A stretch of 64,000 nt of DNA from Pseudokineococcus marinus (GTDB lineage: Bacteria; Actinomycetota; Actinomycetes; Actinomycetales; Quadrisphaeraceae): assembly GCF_037482405.1 (NCBI RefSeq), contig NZ_JBBHZZ010000008.1:1-64000 (forward strand), in the 5' to 3' direction. This document shows, in pieces, positions 1 through 8,141 of the stretch (position 1 is the stretch's first letter; each line of letters begins with the position of its first letter). Made by a program: the position numbers and the translations under genes. Below the pieces are notes generated by a model. That model worked only from the letters and a program-made list of their open reading frames with translations. It searched no databases and was not told the DNA's origin.

Positions 1-42
1 GCCCGCAGGTCTGCGGACGGGGGCGCGGCGAGGACTGGTGGC

Positions 43-1878
43 TCAGCCGAACAGCGGCTCGCCGTCGGCGACGAGGCGCCAGTCGACGGCGGCGAAGTCG
101 GCGGGGTCGATGGAGCCCGTCTCCTGCGCGCGGTCGATGAGGAGCTGGCGGATGTCCTGCTGGCGGTCGTAGACGAGCGGCGCGGAGGCGACGTGCGGGA
201 AGCCGCCGCCGCCGGAGCGCCGGTAGTTGTTGACGGCGAGGACGAGCTCGTCGTCGTCGCCGAGGGCCTGGCCGTCGATGCTGAGCGGCCCGACCCGCGA
301 GCCCGCCGGCTGAGCGAGGTCGATCTCGTAGGAGACGCCCGCGAGCTGGTCGAGGTTGTAGTCCGGCGTCGTGCCGGCCGACAGGGACGTCGGGTCGGCG
401 GGGTCGCCGGGGGGCACGGACGCGTAGTAGCGCGCGGAGTGCTCGAGGTAGTCGTGCAGCTCGGCGCCCGTCATGCGCACCGCCTGCAGGGTGTTGTCGT
501 AGATGTAGAGGCCGGCGACGTCGCGGATCGTCACCTCGCCGGCCGGGAAGACGGCGTCGGCGCGGAACGGGGCCGCCACCGAGACGACGGGCAGGTCGGC
601 GTCGGGCGTGCCCGCGAGGCCCTGGCGGACGGCGTCGCGCTGGACGTCGTGGACGAAGTCCATGATCGCCGTGTCGCGCCAGCGGGCGTCGCGGGCGCTC
701 AGCTCGGTGGCCGAGGTGGCGACGACCGTGTCGACGTAGTCGAGGGTGCGCTGGTGCCAGGGCTGCATCAGCGCGGTGAAGGCCGGGTCCTCGGGGAAGT
801 CGCCCGCGCGCAGCTCCTCGACGTCGGCGCCGGTGACGCGGTACTCGCCGCGCACCCGCTCGAGGTGGAGGTCCGAGGCCGTCACCGAGGCGCCGTAGCG
901 GTAGGGCTGGGTGACGAGCACGCGCTTGCCCGGCTCGACCGCGGAGTCGACCCAGGCCTCGGGCAGGTCCCGGTGGCTGTGGCCGGCGACGACGACGTCG
1001 ACGCCGGGCACCTGGGCGGCGATGGCGTCGCTGACGTTCTCGGGCGGCAGCACGGTGTCGTCGTAGGAGGAGGCGCCCGAGCGGCCGGAGTGGGAGAGGA
1101 CGACGACGACGTCGGCGCCCGCGGCGCGGACCTCGGGCACGTAGCGCTGCGCGGCCTCGACCATGTCGCCGAAGGCCAGGCGACCCTCGACGTTCTGCTT
1201 GTCCCACACCTGCGAGCCCGGCGTGGTGAGGCCCACGATCCCCACCTGGACGGGCTTGCCGCCGCCGGTCGGTCGCACCCGCTGGATCGTCCAGGGCTGC
1301 AGCGCCGGCTCGCCGGTGGCCACGTCGGTGACGTTGGCGCCGAGCAGCGGGGCGTCGAGGTCCTGCTCGTAGGCGCGCAGGAGGTCCAGGCCGTAGTTGA
1401 ACTCGTGGTTGCCGACGACCTGCGCGTCGTAGCCGATGGCGTCGAGCGCCGTGGCCATCGGGTGCTCCTCGCCGGTCGCGGTGACCGGACCGGTCGTGGC
1501 CGACCCGCGGGCGGCCACGTAGGTGAGCGGCGTGCCCTGGAGGGAGTCCCCGTTGTCGACGACGAGGACGGAGCGCTCGCCGCGGTCCTCGCGGACGGCC
1601 TCGACGGCGGAGGCGACGTGCGAGAGGCCCTGCTCGGAGCCGGCGGCGTAGGGCTGGGAGCGGAAGTAGTCCCAGTCGAGGACGTTGCCGTGCAGGTCCG
1701 TCGTGGAGACGAGCGTGAAGGTGGCGCTGCGGGCGCCCTCGGCGCCGCGGCCCGGCCCGTCCCCCGGCGCGGCCGCCGCCATCGGTGCCGTCCCGGCGAC
1801 GAGCGCGGCGGCGGCGAGCGCCGCCACCGAGCCGGCGCGCGCCCGACGTCGTCCTGCCGGTGCTGTCTGACTGCCCAC
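43..1878 (-). CDS. Secreted bifunctional 5'-nucleotidase / 2',3'-cyclic phosphodiesterase family protein
   Basis: This 611-residue protein should hydrolyse nucleotides or cyclic nucleotides outside the membrane. A twin-Arg-free signal peptide (RRRAR followed by an Ala-rich core, residues 8-37) precedes a calcineurin-like metallophosphatase domain: D61-H63 (TDLHGN), VDNGD at 107-111, GNHEF at 156-160, SHSGRSG and GHSHRDLP further on. The C-terminal 5_nucleotid_C domain ends with NNYRRSGGGGFPHV, the substrate-pocket loop of the family. I see no C-terminal anchor, so it is probably released. The GTG start at 1878 is chosen because AGGAGG lies 4-9 nt upstream and the signal peptide follows at once; the open frame continues 146 codons upstream but is low-complexity. 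It is divergent from the ArsA genes. Confidence 0.9.
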   Translation of the reverse strand: MGSQTAPAGRRRARAGSVAALAAAALVAGTAPMAAAAPGDGPGRGAEGARSATFTLVSTTDLHGNVLDWDYFRSQPYAAGSEQGLSHVASAVEAVREDRGERSVLVVDNGDSLQGTPLTYVAARGSATTGPVTATGEEHPMATALDAIGYDAQVVGNHEFNYGLDLLRAYEQDLDAPLLGANVTDVATGEPALQPWTIQRVRPTGGGKPVQVGIVGLTTPGSQVWDKQNVEGRLAFGDMVEAAQRYVPEVRAAGADVVVVLSHSGRSGASSYDDTVLPPENVSDAIAAQVPGVDVVVAGHSHRDLPEAWVDSAVEPGKRVLVTQPYRYGASVTASDLHLERVRGEYRVTGADVEELRAGDFPEDPAFTALMQPWHQRTLDYVDTVVATSATELSARDARWRDTAIMDFVHDVQRDAVRQGLAGTPDADLPVVSVAAPFRADAVFPAGEVTIRDVAGLYIYDNTLQAVRMTGAELHDYLEHSARYYASVPPGDPADPTSLSAGTTPDYNLDQLAGVSYEIDLAQPAGSRVGPLSIDGQALGDDDELVLAVNNYRRSGGGGFPHVASAPLVYDRQQDIRQLLIDRAQETGSIDPADFAAVDWRLVADGEPLFG

Positions 1879-2122
1879 GGGTCCTCCTGGTCCGGTCGGG
1901 CCCGCTCGGGCCACGACTCCTCCACGGCTCCGGCCGGGCCTCGTGGGCCCGACCGGCCGCTGCCGCCGGCCGCCGGCGGCGGACGACGTCCCCGGCGCGG
2001 GCGCGAGGAGCGCGGCGCCAGGGCGGCGGCACCGTAACCCGTCTGACCGGTCGGTCCGGTTGGTCGCAGGTGTCCCGTCGGTGGCGGGGAGGTGACCGTG
2101 CGCCCCCCGCGCCGGCGGCCGA

Positions 2123-2156
2123 GCGGGCGGTCGGGCGGGCGGTCGGGCGGGCGGTC
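2123..2156. repeat. 12-bp GC-rich tandem repeat in a divergent intergenic region
   Basis: Nearly three copies of GCGGGCGGTCGG lie in the 313-bp gap between the nucleotidase start and the first ArsA start. The rest of the gap holds no convincing gene. The repeat ends 22 nt before the -10-like TAGGTT (2179-2184) of the ArsA gene, so copy number could affect that promoter; this is inference. Confidence 0.6.
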
Positions 2157-2191
2157 TGCGGCGGCGGGACGGCGTGCGTAGGTTGACGGCC

Positions 2192-3262
2192 ATGCCGTCC
2201 GCGCCCGACGCCGTCCCCGACCCCGGCGACCGGCGAGACGACGGGCGCGAGGACTCGCCCCTGCTGTTCCCCGGCACCCGGCTGCACGTCGTCACCGGCA
2301 AGGGCGGCACGGGCAAGACGACGACGGCCGCCGCGCTGGCGCTGGCGCTCTCCCGGGGCGGCCGACGGGTGCTCCTGTGCGAGGTCGAGGACCGCCAGGG
2401 CGTCGCGCGCCTGTTCGGGCTGCCGCCGCTGCCCTACGAGGAGCGCACGATCGCGGCCACCCCGGGGGGCGGCGAGGTCGTGGCGCTGGCGATCGAGCCG
2501 CGGGCGGCGCTGCTCGAGTACCTCGACCTCTTCTACAAGCTGGGCCGGGCCGGGCGGGCGCTGGACCGGGTGGGCGCCATCGACTTCGCCACCACGGTCG
2601 CCCCCGGCGTCCGCGACGTCCTGCTCACCGGCAAGGTCTACGAGGCGGTGCGCCGCCGCGGGCGCGGGAGGGGCGCCGAGCGCGAGCACACCTACGACGC
2701 CGTGGTCCTCGACGCGCCGCCGACGGGGCGGATCGGCCGCTTCCTCAACGTCAACTCGGAGGTGTCCGGCATCGCGCGCGTGGGGCCGGTGGCGACGCAG
2801 GCCGAGTCGGTCATGCGGGTGATGCGCTCGGCGGCGACCCGGGTGCACCTCGTCACGCTGCTCGAGGAGATGCCCGTGCAGGAGACCGTGGACGGCGTCG
2901 CCGAGCTCGAGGCGGCGCGGCTGCCCGTCGGCGCCGTCGTCGTCGACCAGGTGCGCTCGGACACCCTGCCGCTGGAGCTCCTCGACGACGCCCTCGCCGG
3001 CCGCGTGCCGGCCTCGGCGGTGCGCGACGGGCTCGTGGAGGCGCGCGTGGTGCGCCGCGACGCGTCAGGGGCCGGCGTCGTCGAGGGGCTGCTCGCCGAG
3101 GCGGCCGAGCACGACGAGCGCCTGGCGCTGCAGGACCGCGAGCAGGAGGCCCTCGTCGCCACCGGGCGACCGCTCGTCGAGCTGCCGCTGCTGCCCGGCG
3201 GCGTGGACGCCCGCGGGCTGGAGGTCCTCGCGGACCGCCTCGTCGAGCAGGGGCTGGCGTGA
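2192..3262 (+). CDS. ArsA/GET3-family ATPase, first of a pair (Rv3679-like)
   Basis: Soluble 356-residue P-loop ATPase of the ArsA/Get3 group. The deviant Walker A reads VTGKGGTGKTTTAAAL near residue 35, with the signature lysine of the SIMIBI dimer class; a switch region DAPPTGRIGRFLNV lies near residue 178. No arsenic-binding cysteines or arsB/arsR genes are nearby, so arsenite export is unlikely. Position next to a second ATPase, whiB and a class A PBP matches mycobacterial Rv3679-Rv3682. ATG 2192 is preferred over the upstream in-frame GTG 2174 because TAGGTT (2179-2184) lies exactly 7 nt before it, as in a leaderless transcript. The stop overlaps the next start (GTGA). Confidence 0.9.
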   Translation: MPSAPDAVPDPGDRRDDGREDSPLLFPGTRLHVVTGKGGTGKTTTAAALALALSRGGRRVLLCEVEDRQGVARLFGLPPLPYEERTIAATPGGGEVVALAIEPRAALLEYLDLFYKLGRAGRALDRVGAIDFATTVAPGVRDVLLTGKVYEAVRRRGRGRGAEREHTYDAVVLDAPPTGRIGRFLNVNSEVSGIARVGPVATQAESVMRVMRSAATRVHLVTLLEEMPVQETVDGVAELEAARLPVGAVVVDQVRSDTLPLELLDDALAGRVPASAVRDGLVEARVVRRDASGAGVVEGLLAEAAEHDERLALQDREQEALVATGRPLVELPLLPGGVDARGLEVLADRLVEQGLA

Positions 3263-4500
3263 GCGCCGCTCCCGGGCGCGCGCCGTCGGGGCCCGCCGGC
3301 CCGGTGCTCGACGTCGACGCGCTCCTCGACGACCGCTCGACCTCGGTGCTCGTGTGCTGCGGGAGCGGCGGGGTCGGCAAGACGACCACGGCGGCCGCGC
3401 TGTCGGTCCGCGCCGCCGAGCGCGGGCGCCGGGTCGTCGTGCTGACGATCGACCCGGCACGGCGGCTCGCGCAGTCGCTCGGCCTGGCGGAGCTCGACAA
3501 CACGCCCCGGCGCGTGGAGGACGTCGGCGCGGCGGCGGGCGGCAGCCTCGACGCGATGATGCTCGACATGAAGCGGACCTTCGACGACGTCGTCGAGGCC
3601 CACGCCAGCCCCGAGCGCGCCCGCGCCATCTTCGACAACCCCTTCTACGAGGCCATGTCGTCGTCCTTCTCGGGCACGAGCGAGTACATGGCCATGGAGA
3701 AGCTCGGCCAGCTGCGCGCCCGCGCGAGCGTCCCCGGCGGCGACGGCAGCGAGCCGTGGGACCTCGTCGTCGTCGACACGCCGCCGAGCCGGTCGGCGCT
3801 GGACTTCCTCGACGCCCCGCGCCGCCTGTCGAGCTTCCTCGACGGGCGCTTCATCCGCCTGCTGCTGGCGCCGGCGCGCGCGGGCGGGCGGGCCTACGTG
3901 CGGGTGCTGTCGGGGGCGGTGAGCTCGGTGACCGGGGCCCTGTCGCGGATCCTGGGTGCCCAGTTCCTCGACGACCTGCAGTCCTTCGTCACGGGGCTCG
4001 ACGCCGTCTTCGGCGGCTTCCGCGACCGCGCCGAGCGCACCTACGCGATGCTCGCGGGCCCGGGGACAGCCTTCCTCGTGGTCGCGACGCCCGACGAGGA
4101 CGCCCTCCGGGAGGCCGCCTACTTCGTCGAGCGGCTCGGCGCCGACGGCATGCCCCTGGCCGGGCTGGTGCTCAACCGCGTGCAGACGACGGCGCTCCCC
4201 CGGTTGTCCGCCGAGCGCTCCTGGGCCGCGGTCGTGCACCTCGAGGGGCGCACGGCCGACGACGAGGAGGACGGCACGGCCCCCGAGGCGCTCTCGCGCG
4301 GCGAGCACGCCCTCGCCGCGGGGCTGCTGCGCCTGCACGCGGCGCGGATGTTCCGGCTGGAGCGCGAGCAGGAGCTCGCGGCGCGCTTCGGCCGCGAGCA
4401 CCCGGGTGTGGCCGTGGCGCAGGTGCCGGCGCGACCCCGCGACGTGCACGACCTCGAGGGCCTGCGCGCCGTCGGCGACGACCTCGGCGGCGCCGCGTGA
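3259..4500 (+). CDS. ArsA/GET3-family ATPase, second of a pair (Rv3680-like)
   Basis: 413-residue partner ATPase, translated from a GTG that overlaps the previous stop, so the two are probably made in equal amounts. The P-loop reads CCGSGGVGKTTTAAALS: the signature lysine that precedes GG in the first ATPase is a serine here, while the Walker lysine is kept. A switch-like VVDTPPSRSALDFLDAP follows near residue 174. This asymmetry suggests a heterodimer in which only one partner supplies the trans-acting lysine (inference). The mycobacterial pair is known as a Get3-like complex; the client here is unknown. Confidence 0.9.
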   Translation: MSAAPGRAPSGPAGPVLDVDALLDDRSTSVLVCCGSGGVGKTTTAAALSVRAAERGRRVVVLTIDPARRLAQSLGLAELDNTPRRVEDVGAAAGGSLDAMMLDMKRTFDDVVEAHASPERARAIFDNPFYEAMSSSFSGTSEYMAMEKLGQLRARASVPGGDGSEPWDLVVVDTPPSRSALDFLDAPRRLSSFLDGRFIRLLLAPARAGGRAYVRVLSGAVSSVTGALSRILGAQFLDDLQSFVTGLDAVFGGFRDRAERTYAMLAGPGTAFLVVATPDEDALREAAYFVERLGADGMPLAGLVLNRVQTTALPRLSAERSWAAVVHLEGRTADDEEDGTAPEALSRGEHALAAGLLRLHAARMFRLEREQELAARFGREHPGVAVAQVPARPRDVHDLEGLRAVGDDLGGAA

Positions 4501-4528
4501 GAGGCCGCCTGAGCGGTCTCCGCGCCGG

Positions 4529-4891
4529 CTAGCCGCGGACGACGGACAGCCGCGGCGCCGGGACGCCAGCGGCCGCGCGGTGCTCGTCGCGGGCGGCGAG
4601 CAGGACCTGGGTCCACGAGGTGACGTCGGGGCGGCGGCGCAGCAGGGCGCGGCGCTCGCGCTCGGTCATCCCGCCCCAGACGCCGAACTCGGTGCGGCTG
4701 TCGAGGGCGTCGGCGAGGCACTCGGTGCGCACGGGGCAGGAGCGGCAGACGAGCTTGGCGACGTTCTGCTCGGCGCCGCGCACGAAGAGGGCGTCCGGGT
4801 CGCCGCCGCGGCAGGCGCCCTCGTCCATCCAGCTGCGATCCACGGACGTCGTGCCGGTCACGGCCTGCGCCGCGCTCGTCATGGCGGTCAT
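4529..4891 (-). CDS. WhiB-family [4Fe-4S] redox regulator, WhiB4-type by position
   Basis: 120-residue WhiB protein. Four cysteines typical of the family are present: one in DEGACRGGD, then CRSCPVRTEC (C-x2-C-x5-C), followed by the GVWGGMTERERR turn and the basic tail RRALLRRRPD thought to contact DNA or sigma A. Expected to hold an oxygen- or NO-sensitive cluster and to act as a transcription regulator. The start at 4891 has GGGAGG about 8 nt upstream; ATG 4882 is an alternative. It lies between the ArsA pair and the PBP gene, the same place as whiB4 (Rv3681c) in mycobacteria, and is divergent from the PBP. Confidence 0.9.
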   Translation of the reverse strand: MTAMTSAAQAVTGTTSVDRSWMDEGACRGGDPDALFVRGAEQNVAKLVCRSCPVRTECLADALDSRTEFGVWGGMTERERRALLRRRPDVTSWTQVLLAARDEHRAAAGVPAPRLSVVRG

Positions 4892-5041
4892 CGCCACACC
4901 CCTCCCCCGGTGCCGCGGCGTCCCCGGCCCGCTGCTGGGCGGGCGCCGCACCGCGACCGTAGGCGCGGCGCGGGGCGCCGCGACAGGGCACCGGGGGACC
5001 ACCTGGGGACCAGATCTGCACCGTCGCCCACGGGTCGCGGG

Positions 5042-5059
5042 CTAGTCAGGACGGACTAG
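5042..5059. promoter_or_regulatory. 18-bp inverted repeat between whiB and the PBP gene
   Basis: CTAGTC (5042-5047), six bases, GACTAG (5054-5059): a perfect inverted repeat in a GC-rich divergent gap of about 300 bp that holds no other gene. AT-rich arms are conspicuous here, and either arm contains TAG-type -10 material. It is placed to act on whiB (start 150 bp away) or the PBP (137 bp away). Whether it is an operator is inference. Confidence 0.45.
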
Positions 5060-5195
5060 TCACCGCACGGCGCCTGGGTTCTCACTGCCCCCGTCTCGCC
5101 CGTACGGGCGACGGCGCGGGCACGGCAGGGGGTCGGCGCACGACGCGGGAGCGCCGCTGCCCGGGCCCGTGCGGCGGCCACGTACCCTCGGTGGT

Positions 5196-7526
5196 ATGGC
5201 AGGACGACCGAGCAGCCCGCCCGGGGCCGACGCGCCCCGGGAGACCCCCGACGCGCGCCCTCCCCGCCGCACCCGCTCCGCCCGCGCCACCGCGGCCGGG
5301 TCCGCCGGCTCGGTCGGGACCGGTCTGGCCACGCTCGTCGGCGGCGGCGTCGTCGCGGGCCTGCTCGTCGCCGGGCTCGCCGTCCCCGTCGTCGCCACCG
5401 CGGGCGCCGGCGCGGACGCCGCCGTGGACATGTTCGAGGACCTGCCCACCGAGCTCGACCCGTCGGCGATGCCGGTCCGCTCGACGATCCGCTACGGCGA
5501 CGGCTCGGTCATGGCGATGTTCTACTCCGAGAACCGCGTCGTCGTGCCGCTCGACGCCATGGCCCCCGTCATGCGCGACGCCGTCGTCGCCATCGAGGAC
5601 TCGCGCTTCTACGAGCACGGCGGCGCCGACCCGCAGGGCATCGCGCGCGCCTTCGTCAACAACGTGACCGGCGGCGGCACGCAGGGCGCCTCCACGCTGA
5701 CCCAGCAGTGGATCAAGAACGTCCTGCTGCAGCAGGCCCGCGAGGTGGGTGACGAGGAGGCCGTCGCCGCGCTGACGTCGGCCAACGAGGCGCGCAAGGT
5801 CCGCGAGATCCGCCTCGCCATCGCCGCGGAGGAGAACTACTCGAAGGACGAGATCCTCGAGAACTACCTCAACATCGCGCTCTTCGGCTCGAACACCTAC
5901 GGCGTCGAGGCGGCGTCGCAGTACTACTTCGGCCACCCCGCCTCCGAGCTGTCGCTCGAGGACGCCGCCCTGCTCGCCGGGATGATCCAGAACCCCTCGC
6001 TGTACGAGCCGACGCGCAACCCCGAGGGGGCGCAGAACCGCCGCGACGTCGTCCTGGCGCGCATGCTCGAGCTGGGCAAGATCGACCAGGCGCAGCACGA
6101 CGCGGCCGTCGCCGTGCCGATCGACGCCCAGCTCGTCATCACCCCGCCGCCGCTGGGCTGCGCGAACGCCGCCGGGTCGGCGTACTTCTGCGACTACGCC
6201 GTCAAGACCGTCCTCGCGGACCCGGCCTTCGGCGAGACGCGCGACGACCGCATCGCGACGCTCTACCGCAGCGGCATCGACGTCACGACGACGCTCGACA
6301 TCCCCAAGCAGTACGAGGCCGAGCAGGCCGTGCAGGACACCGTCCCCGCCGACGACCCCTCCGAGGTCGGGGCCTCGATCGTGTCGGTCGAGCCCGGCAC
6401 CGGGCGCGTGCTCGCGATGGCGCAGAACCGCCGCTACGTCACGACGGAGACGAGCAGCCCCGCCGAGACGAACATCAACTACAACACCAACTACGAGATG
6501 GGCGGCAGCAGCGGCTTCCAGCCCGGCTCGAACTGGAAGCCCTTCACCCTCGCCACCTGGCTGAAGGACGACCACACCCTCCGAGAGGTGGTGCCCGCCG
6601 CACGGGAGGAGACGGTCATCCCGCTCTCCCGCTTCACCAGCTGCGAGGGCCGCCTCGTCGGGGCCCCCTGGGACGTGAAGAACAGCGAGGGCTCCGGCAC
6701 GGGCCGGATGTCGGTGATCCAGGCGACCTACGACTCCGTCAACACGGCCTACGCGTCGATGGCCGAGGAGCTCGACCTCTGCGCCATCCGCGACACGGCG
6801 GAGAGCATGGGCGCCCGCCCGGCCAACCTGGAGACGCTGCCGCGGCTGCAGACGAACCCGGCCAACGTGCTCGGCTCCAACGAGGTGGCGCCCATCACGC
6901 TCGCGGCCGCCTACGCGACCTTCGCCAGCAGCGGCACCTACTGCCCGCCGCGCCCGCTCGAGACCGTCTTGGACCGCGACGGCCAGCCCCTGCCCTTCAC
7001 GGTCGGCTCGTGCACGCAGCCGCTGGCCAGCGCGGACCACTCCAGCGCCGACATCGCCAACACCGTGACCTACGCCCTCGAGAACGTCTTCACCGAGGGC
7101 ACCGCCTCCCGCGTCGGGCGCCCCGACGGGCGTCCGGCCGCGGGCAAGACGGGGACGACCGACGGCACCGTGCAGACGTGGTTCAGCGGGTACACCCCCC
7201 AGCTGGCGACCACGGCGTGGGTCGGGCAGCCCGTGACGACCCAGGTCGACGGCCGGCCCAACTCGCTGAGCCGGGAGGACATCGACGGCAACGGCCGCCG
7301 CAGCGTCTACGGCTCGACGTACGCGGCGCCGATGTGGCGCGACTACATGGAGGGAGCGCTCGCCGGGGCGCCCGTCCTCGACTTCCCGCCGCCGGCCTGG
7401 GACCTCGTCGGCAGCGCGCGGTCGACGAGCTCTTCCTCCTCCAGCAGCTCCTCGTCGTCCTCCTCCTCCGACGACGACGGCAGTGACGACGACGGCAGTG
7501 ACGACGACAGCGGCGACGACGACTGA
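5196..7526 (+). CDS. Class A penicillin-binding protein (bifunctional transglycosylase/transpeptidase), PonA2-like
   Basis: 776-residue peptidoglycan polymerase with a short cytoplasmic tail, one membrane segment (about 43-70), then a GT51 domain with the catalytic Glu in AIEDSRFYEHGG (E134) and the STLTQQWIKN motif near 167. The transpeptidase domain has SNWK (SxxK, near 446), SVN (near 514) and KTGTT (near 650). Instead of the PASTA domain common in PonA2 it ends in a run of serines followed by Asp/Gly/Ser repeats. Start ATG 5196 sits 7 nt after TACCCT (5183-5188), suggesting leaderless transcription. Neighbours match the Rv3679-Rv3683 locus. Confidence 0.93.
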   Translation: MAGRPSSPPGADAPRETPDARPPRRTRSARATAAGSAGSVGTGLATLVGGGVVAGLLVAGLAVPVVATAGAGADAAVDMFEDLPTELDPSAMPVRSTIRYGDGSVMAMFYSENRVVVPLDAMAPVMRDAVVAIEDSRFYEHGGADPQGIARAFVNNVTGGGTQGASTLTQQWIKNVLLQQAREVGDEEAVAALTSANEARKVREIRLAIAAEENYSKDEILENYLNIALFGSNTYGVEAASQYYFGHPASELSLEDAALLAGMIQNPSLYEPTRNPEGAQNRRDVVLARMLELGKIDQAQHDAAVAVPIDAQLVITPPPLGCANAAGSAYFCDYAVKTVLADPAFGETRDDRIATLYRSGIDVTTTLDIPKQYEAEQAVQDTVPADDPSEVGASIVSVEPGTGRVLAMAQNRRYVTTETSSPAETNINYNTNYEMGGSSGFQPGSNWKPFTLATWLKDDHTLREVVPAAREETVIPLSRFTSCEGRLVGAPWDVKNSEGSGTGRMSVIQATYDSVNTAYASMAEELDLCAIRDTAESMGARPANLETLPRLQTNPANVLGSNEVAPITLAAAYATFASSGTYCPPRPLETVLDRDGQPLPFTVGSCTQPLASADHSSADIANTVTYALENVFTEGTASRVGRPDGRPAAGKTGTTDGTVQTWFSGYTPQLATTAWVGQPVTTQVDGRPNSLSREDIDGNGRRSVYGSTYAAPMWRDYMEGALAGAPVLDFPPPAWDLVGSARSTSSSSSSSSSSSSSSDDDGSDDDGSDDDSGDDD

Positions 7527-7544
7527 GGCGTCGCCCGCAGCGCC

Positions 7545-7578
7545 GAGGGCGCCCCACCCGCACGGGTGGGGCGCCCTC
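7545..7578. terminator. Bidirectional terminator hairpin
   Basis: Perfect inverted repeat starting GAGGGCGCCCCACCCG with its complement, separated by CA, between the convergent PBP and YqeY genes. Strong stem without a clear T-tract, as is common in GC-rich actinomycetes. Confidence 0.75.
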
Positions 7579-7610
7579 GCTGCGTCAGGGGGCGTGCCCT
7601 GGGGTGGCGC

Positions 7611-8114
7611 TCAGCCTTGTTGCAGCTGCCTGCGCACCTCGGCGGCGACCCGGCCGCCCTCGGCCAACTGGCCGACGCGGGGCCGCACGGCGCCCATGAC
7701 GGAGCCCATGGCCCCCATGCCGGTGCGGCCGGCGGCGGCCGCCGCGGCGACCTCCTCGGCGACGAGGGCGCTGAGCGCCTCGTCGCCAAGCTGCGCCGGC
7801 AGGTACTCGGCGATGACGGCCTCCTCGGCCGCCTCCCGCTGGGCGCGCTCGGCCCGGCCGGCGTCGGCGAAGGCGGTGGCGGACTCGCGCCGCTTCTTGG
7901 CCTCCGAGCGCAGGACGGCGAGCACCTCGTCGTCGGACAGCTCGCGGGCGCTCGTCCCGGAGACCTCGGCGGTGCGCAGGGCCGTGAGGACCGAGCGGAG
8001 CGTCGTCGTCCGCAGCTCGTCACGGGCCCGCATCGACGTCGTCAGGTCCTCGCGGAGCCGGGCGGCCGTGCCCCCGCCGTCGGCGCCGTGGGTGCCCTCG
8101 CTGGGTGCGCTCAT
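7611..8114 (-). CDS. GatB/YqeY domain-containing protein
   Basis: 167-residue helical protein of the YqeY family, related to the tRNA-binding tail of GatB; precise role unknown. Typical features are the N-terminal LREDLTTSMRARDELRTTTLRSVLTAL segment (read in parts), the EVLAVLRSEAKKRRES helix and the terminal MGAMGSVMGAVRPRV block. Length is normal for the family. Start ATG 8114 is near the conserved N-terminus; the only alternative, an upstream GTG at 8126, has no better ribosome site. Its 5' end is 27 bp from the divergent metallophosphoesterase start, so the two promoters must overlap. Confidence 0.88.
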   Translation of the reverse strand: MSAPSEGTHGADGGGTAARLREDLTTSMRARDELRTTTLRSVLTALRTAEVSGTSARELSDDEVLAVLRSEAKKRRESATAFADAGRAERAQREAAEEAVIAEYLPAQLGDEALSALVAEEVAAAAAAGRTGMGAMGSVMGAVRPRVGQLAEGGRVAAEVRRQLQQG

Positions 8115-8141
8115 GGTGGTGATCACAGCACACTGGCCCGC

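Noticed and set aside
2192..4500. Arsenite resistance operon
   Set aside because: No arsR, arsB, arsC or metal-binding cysteines; synteny supports the Get3-like pair.
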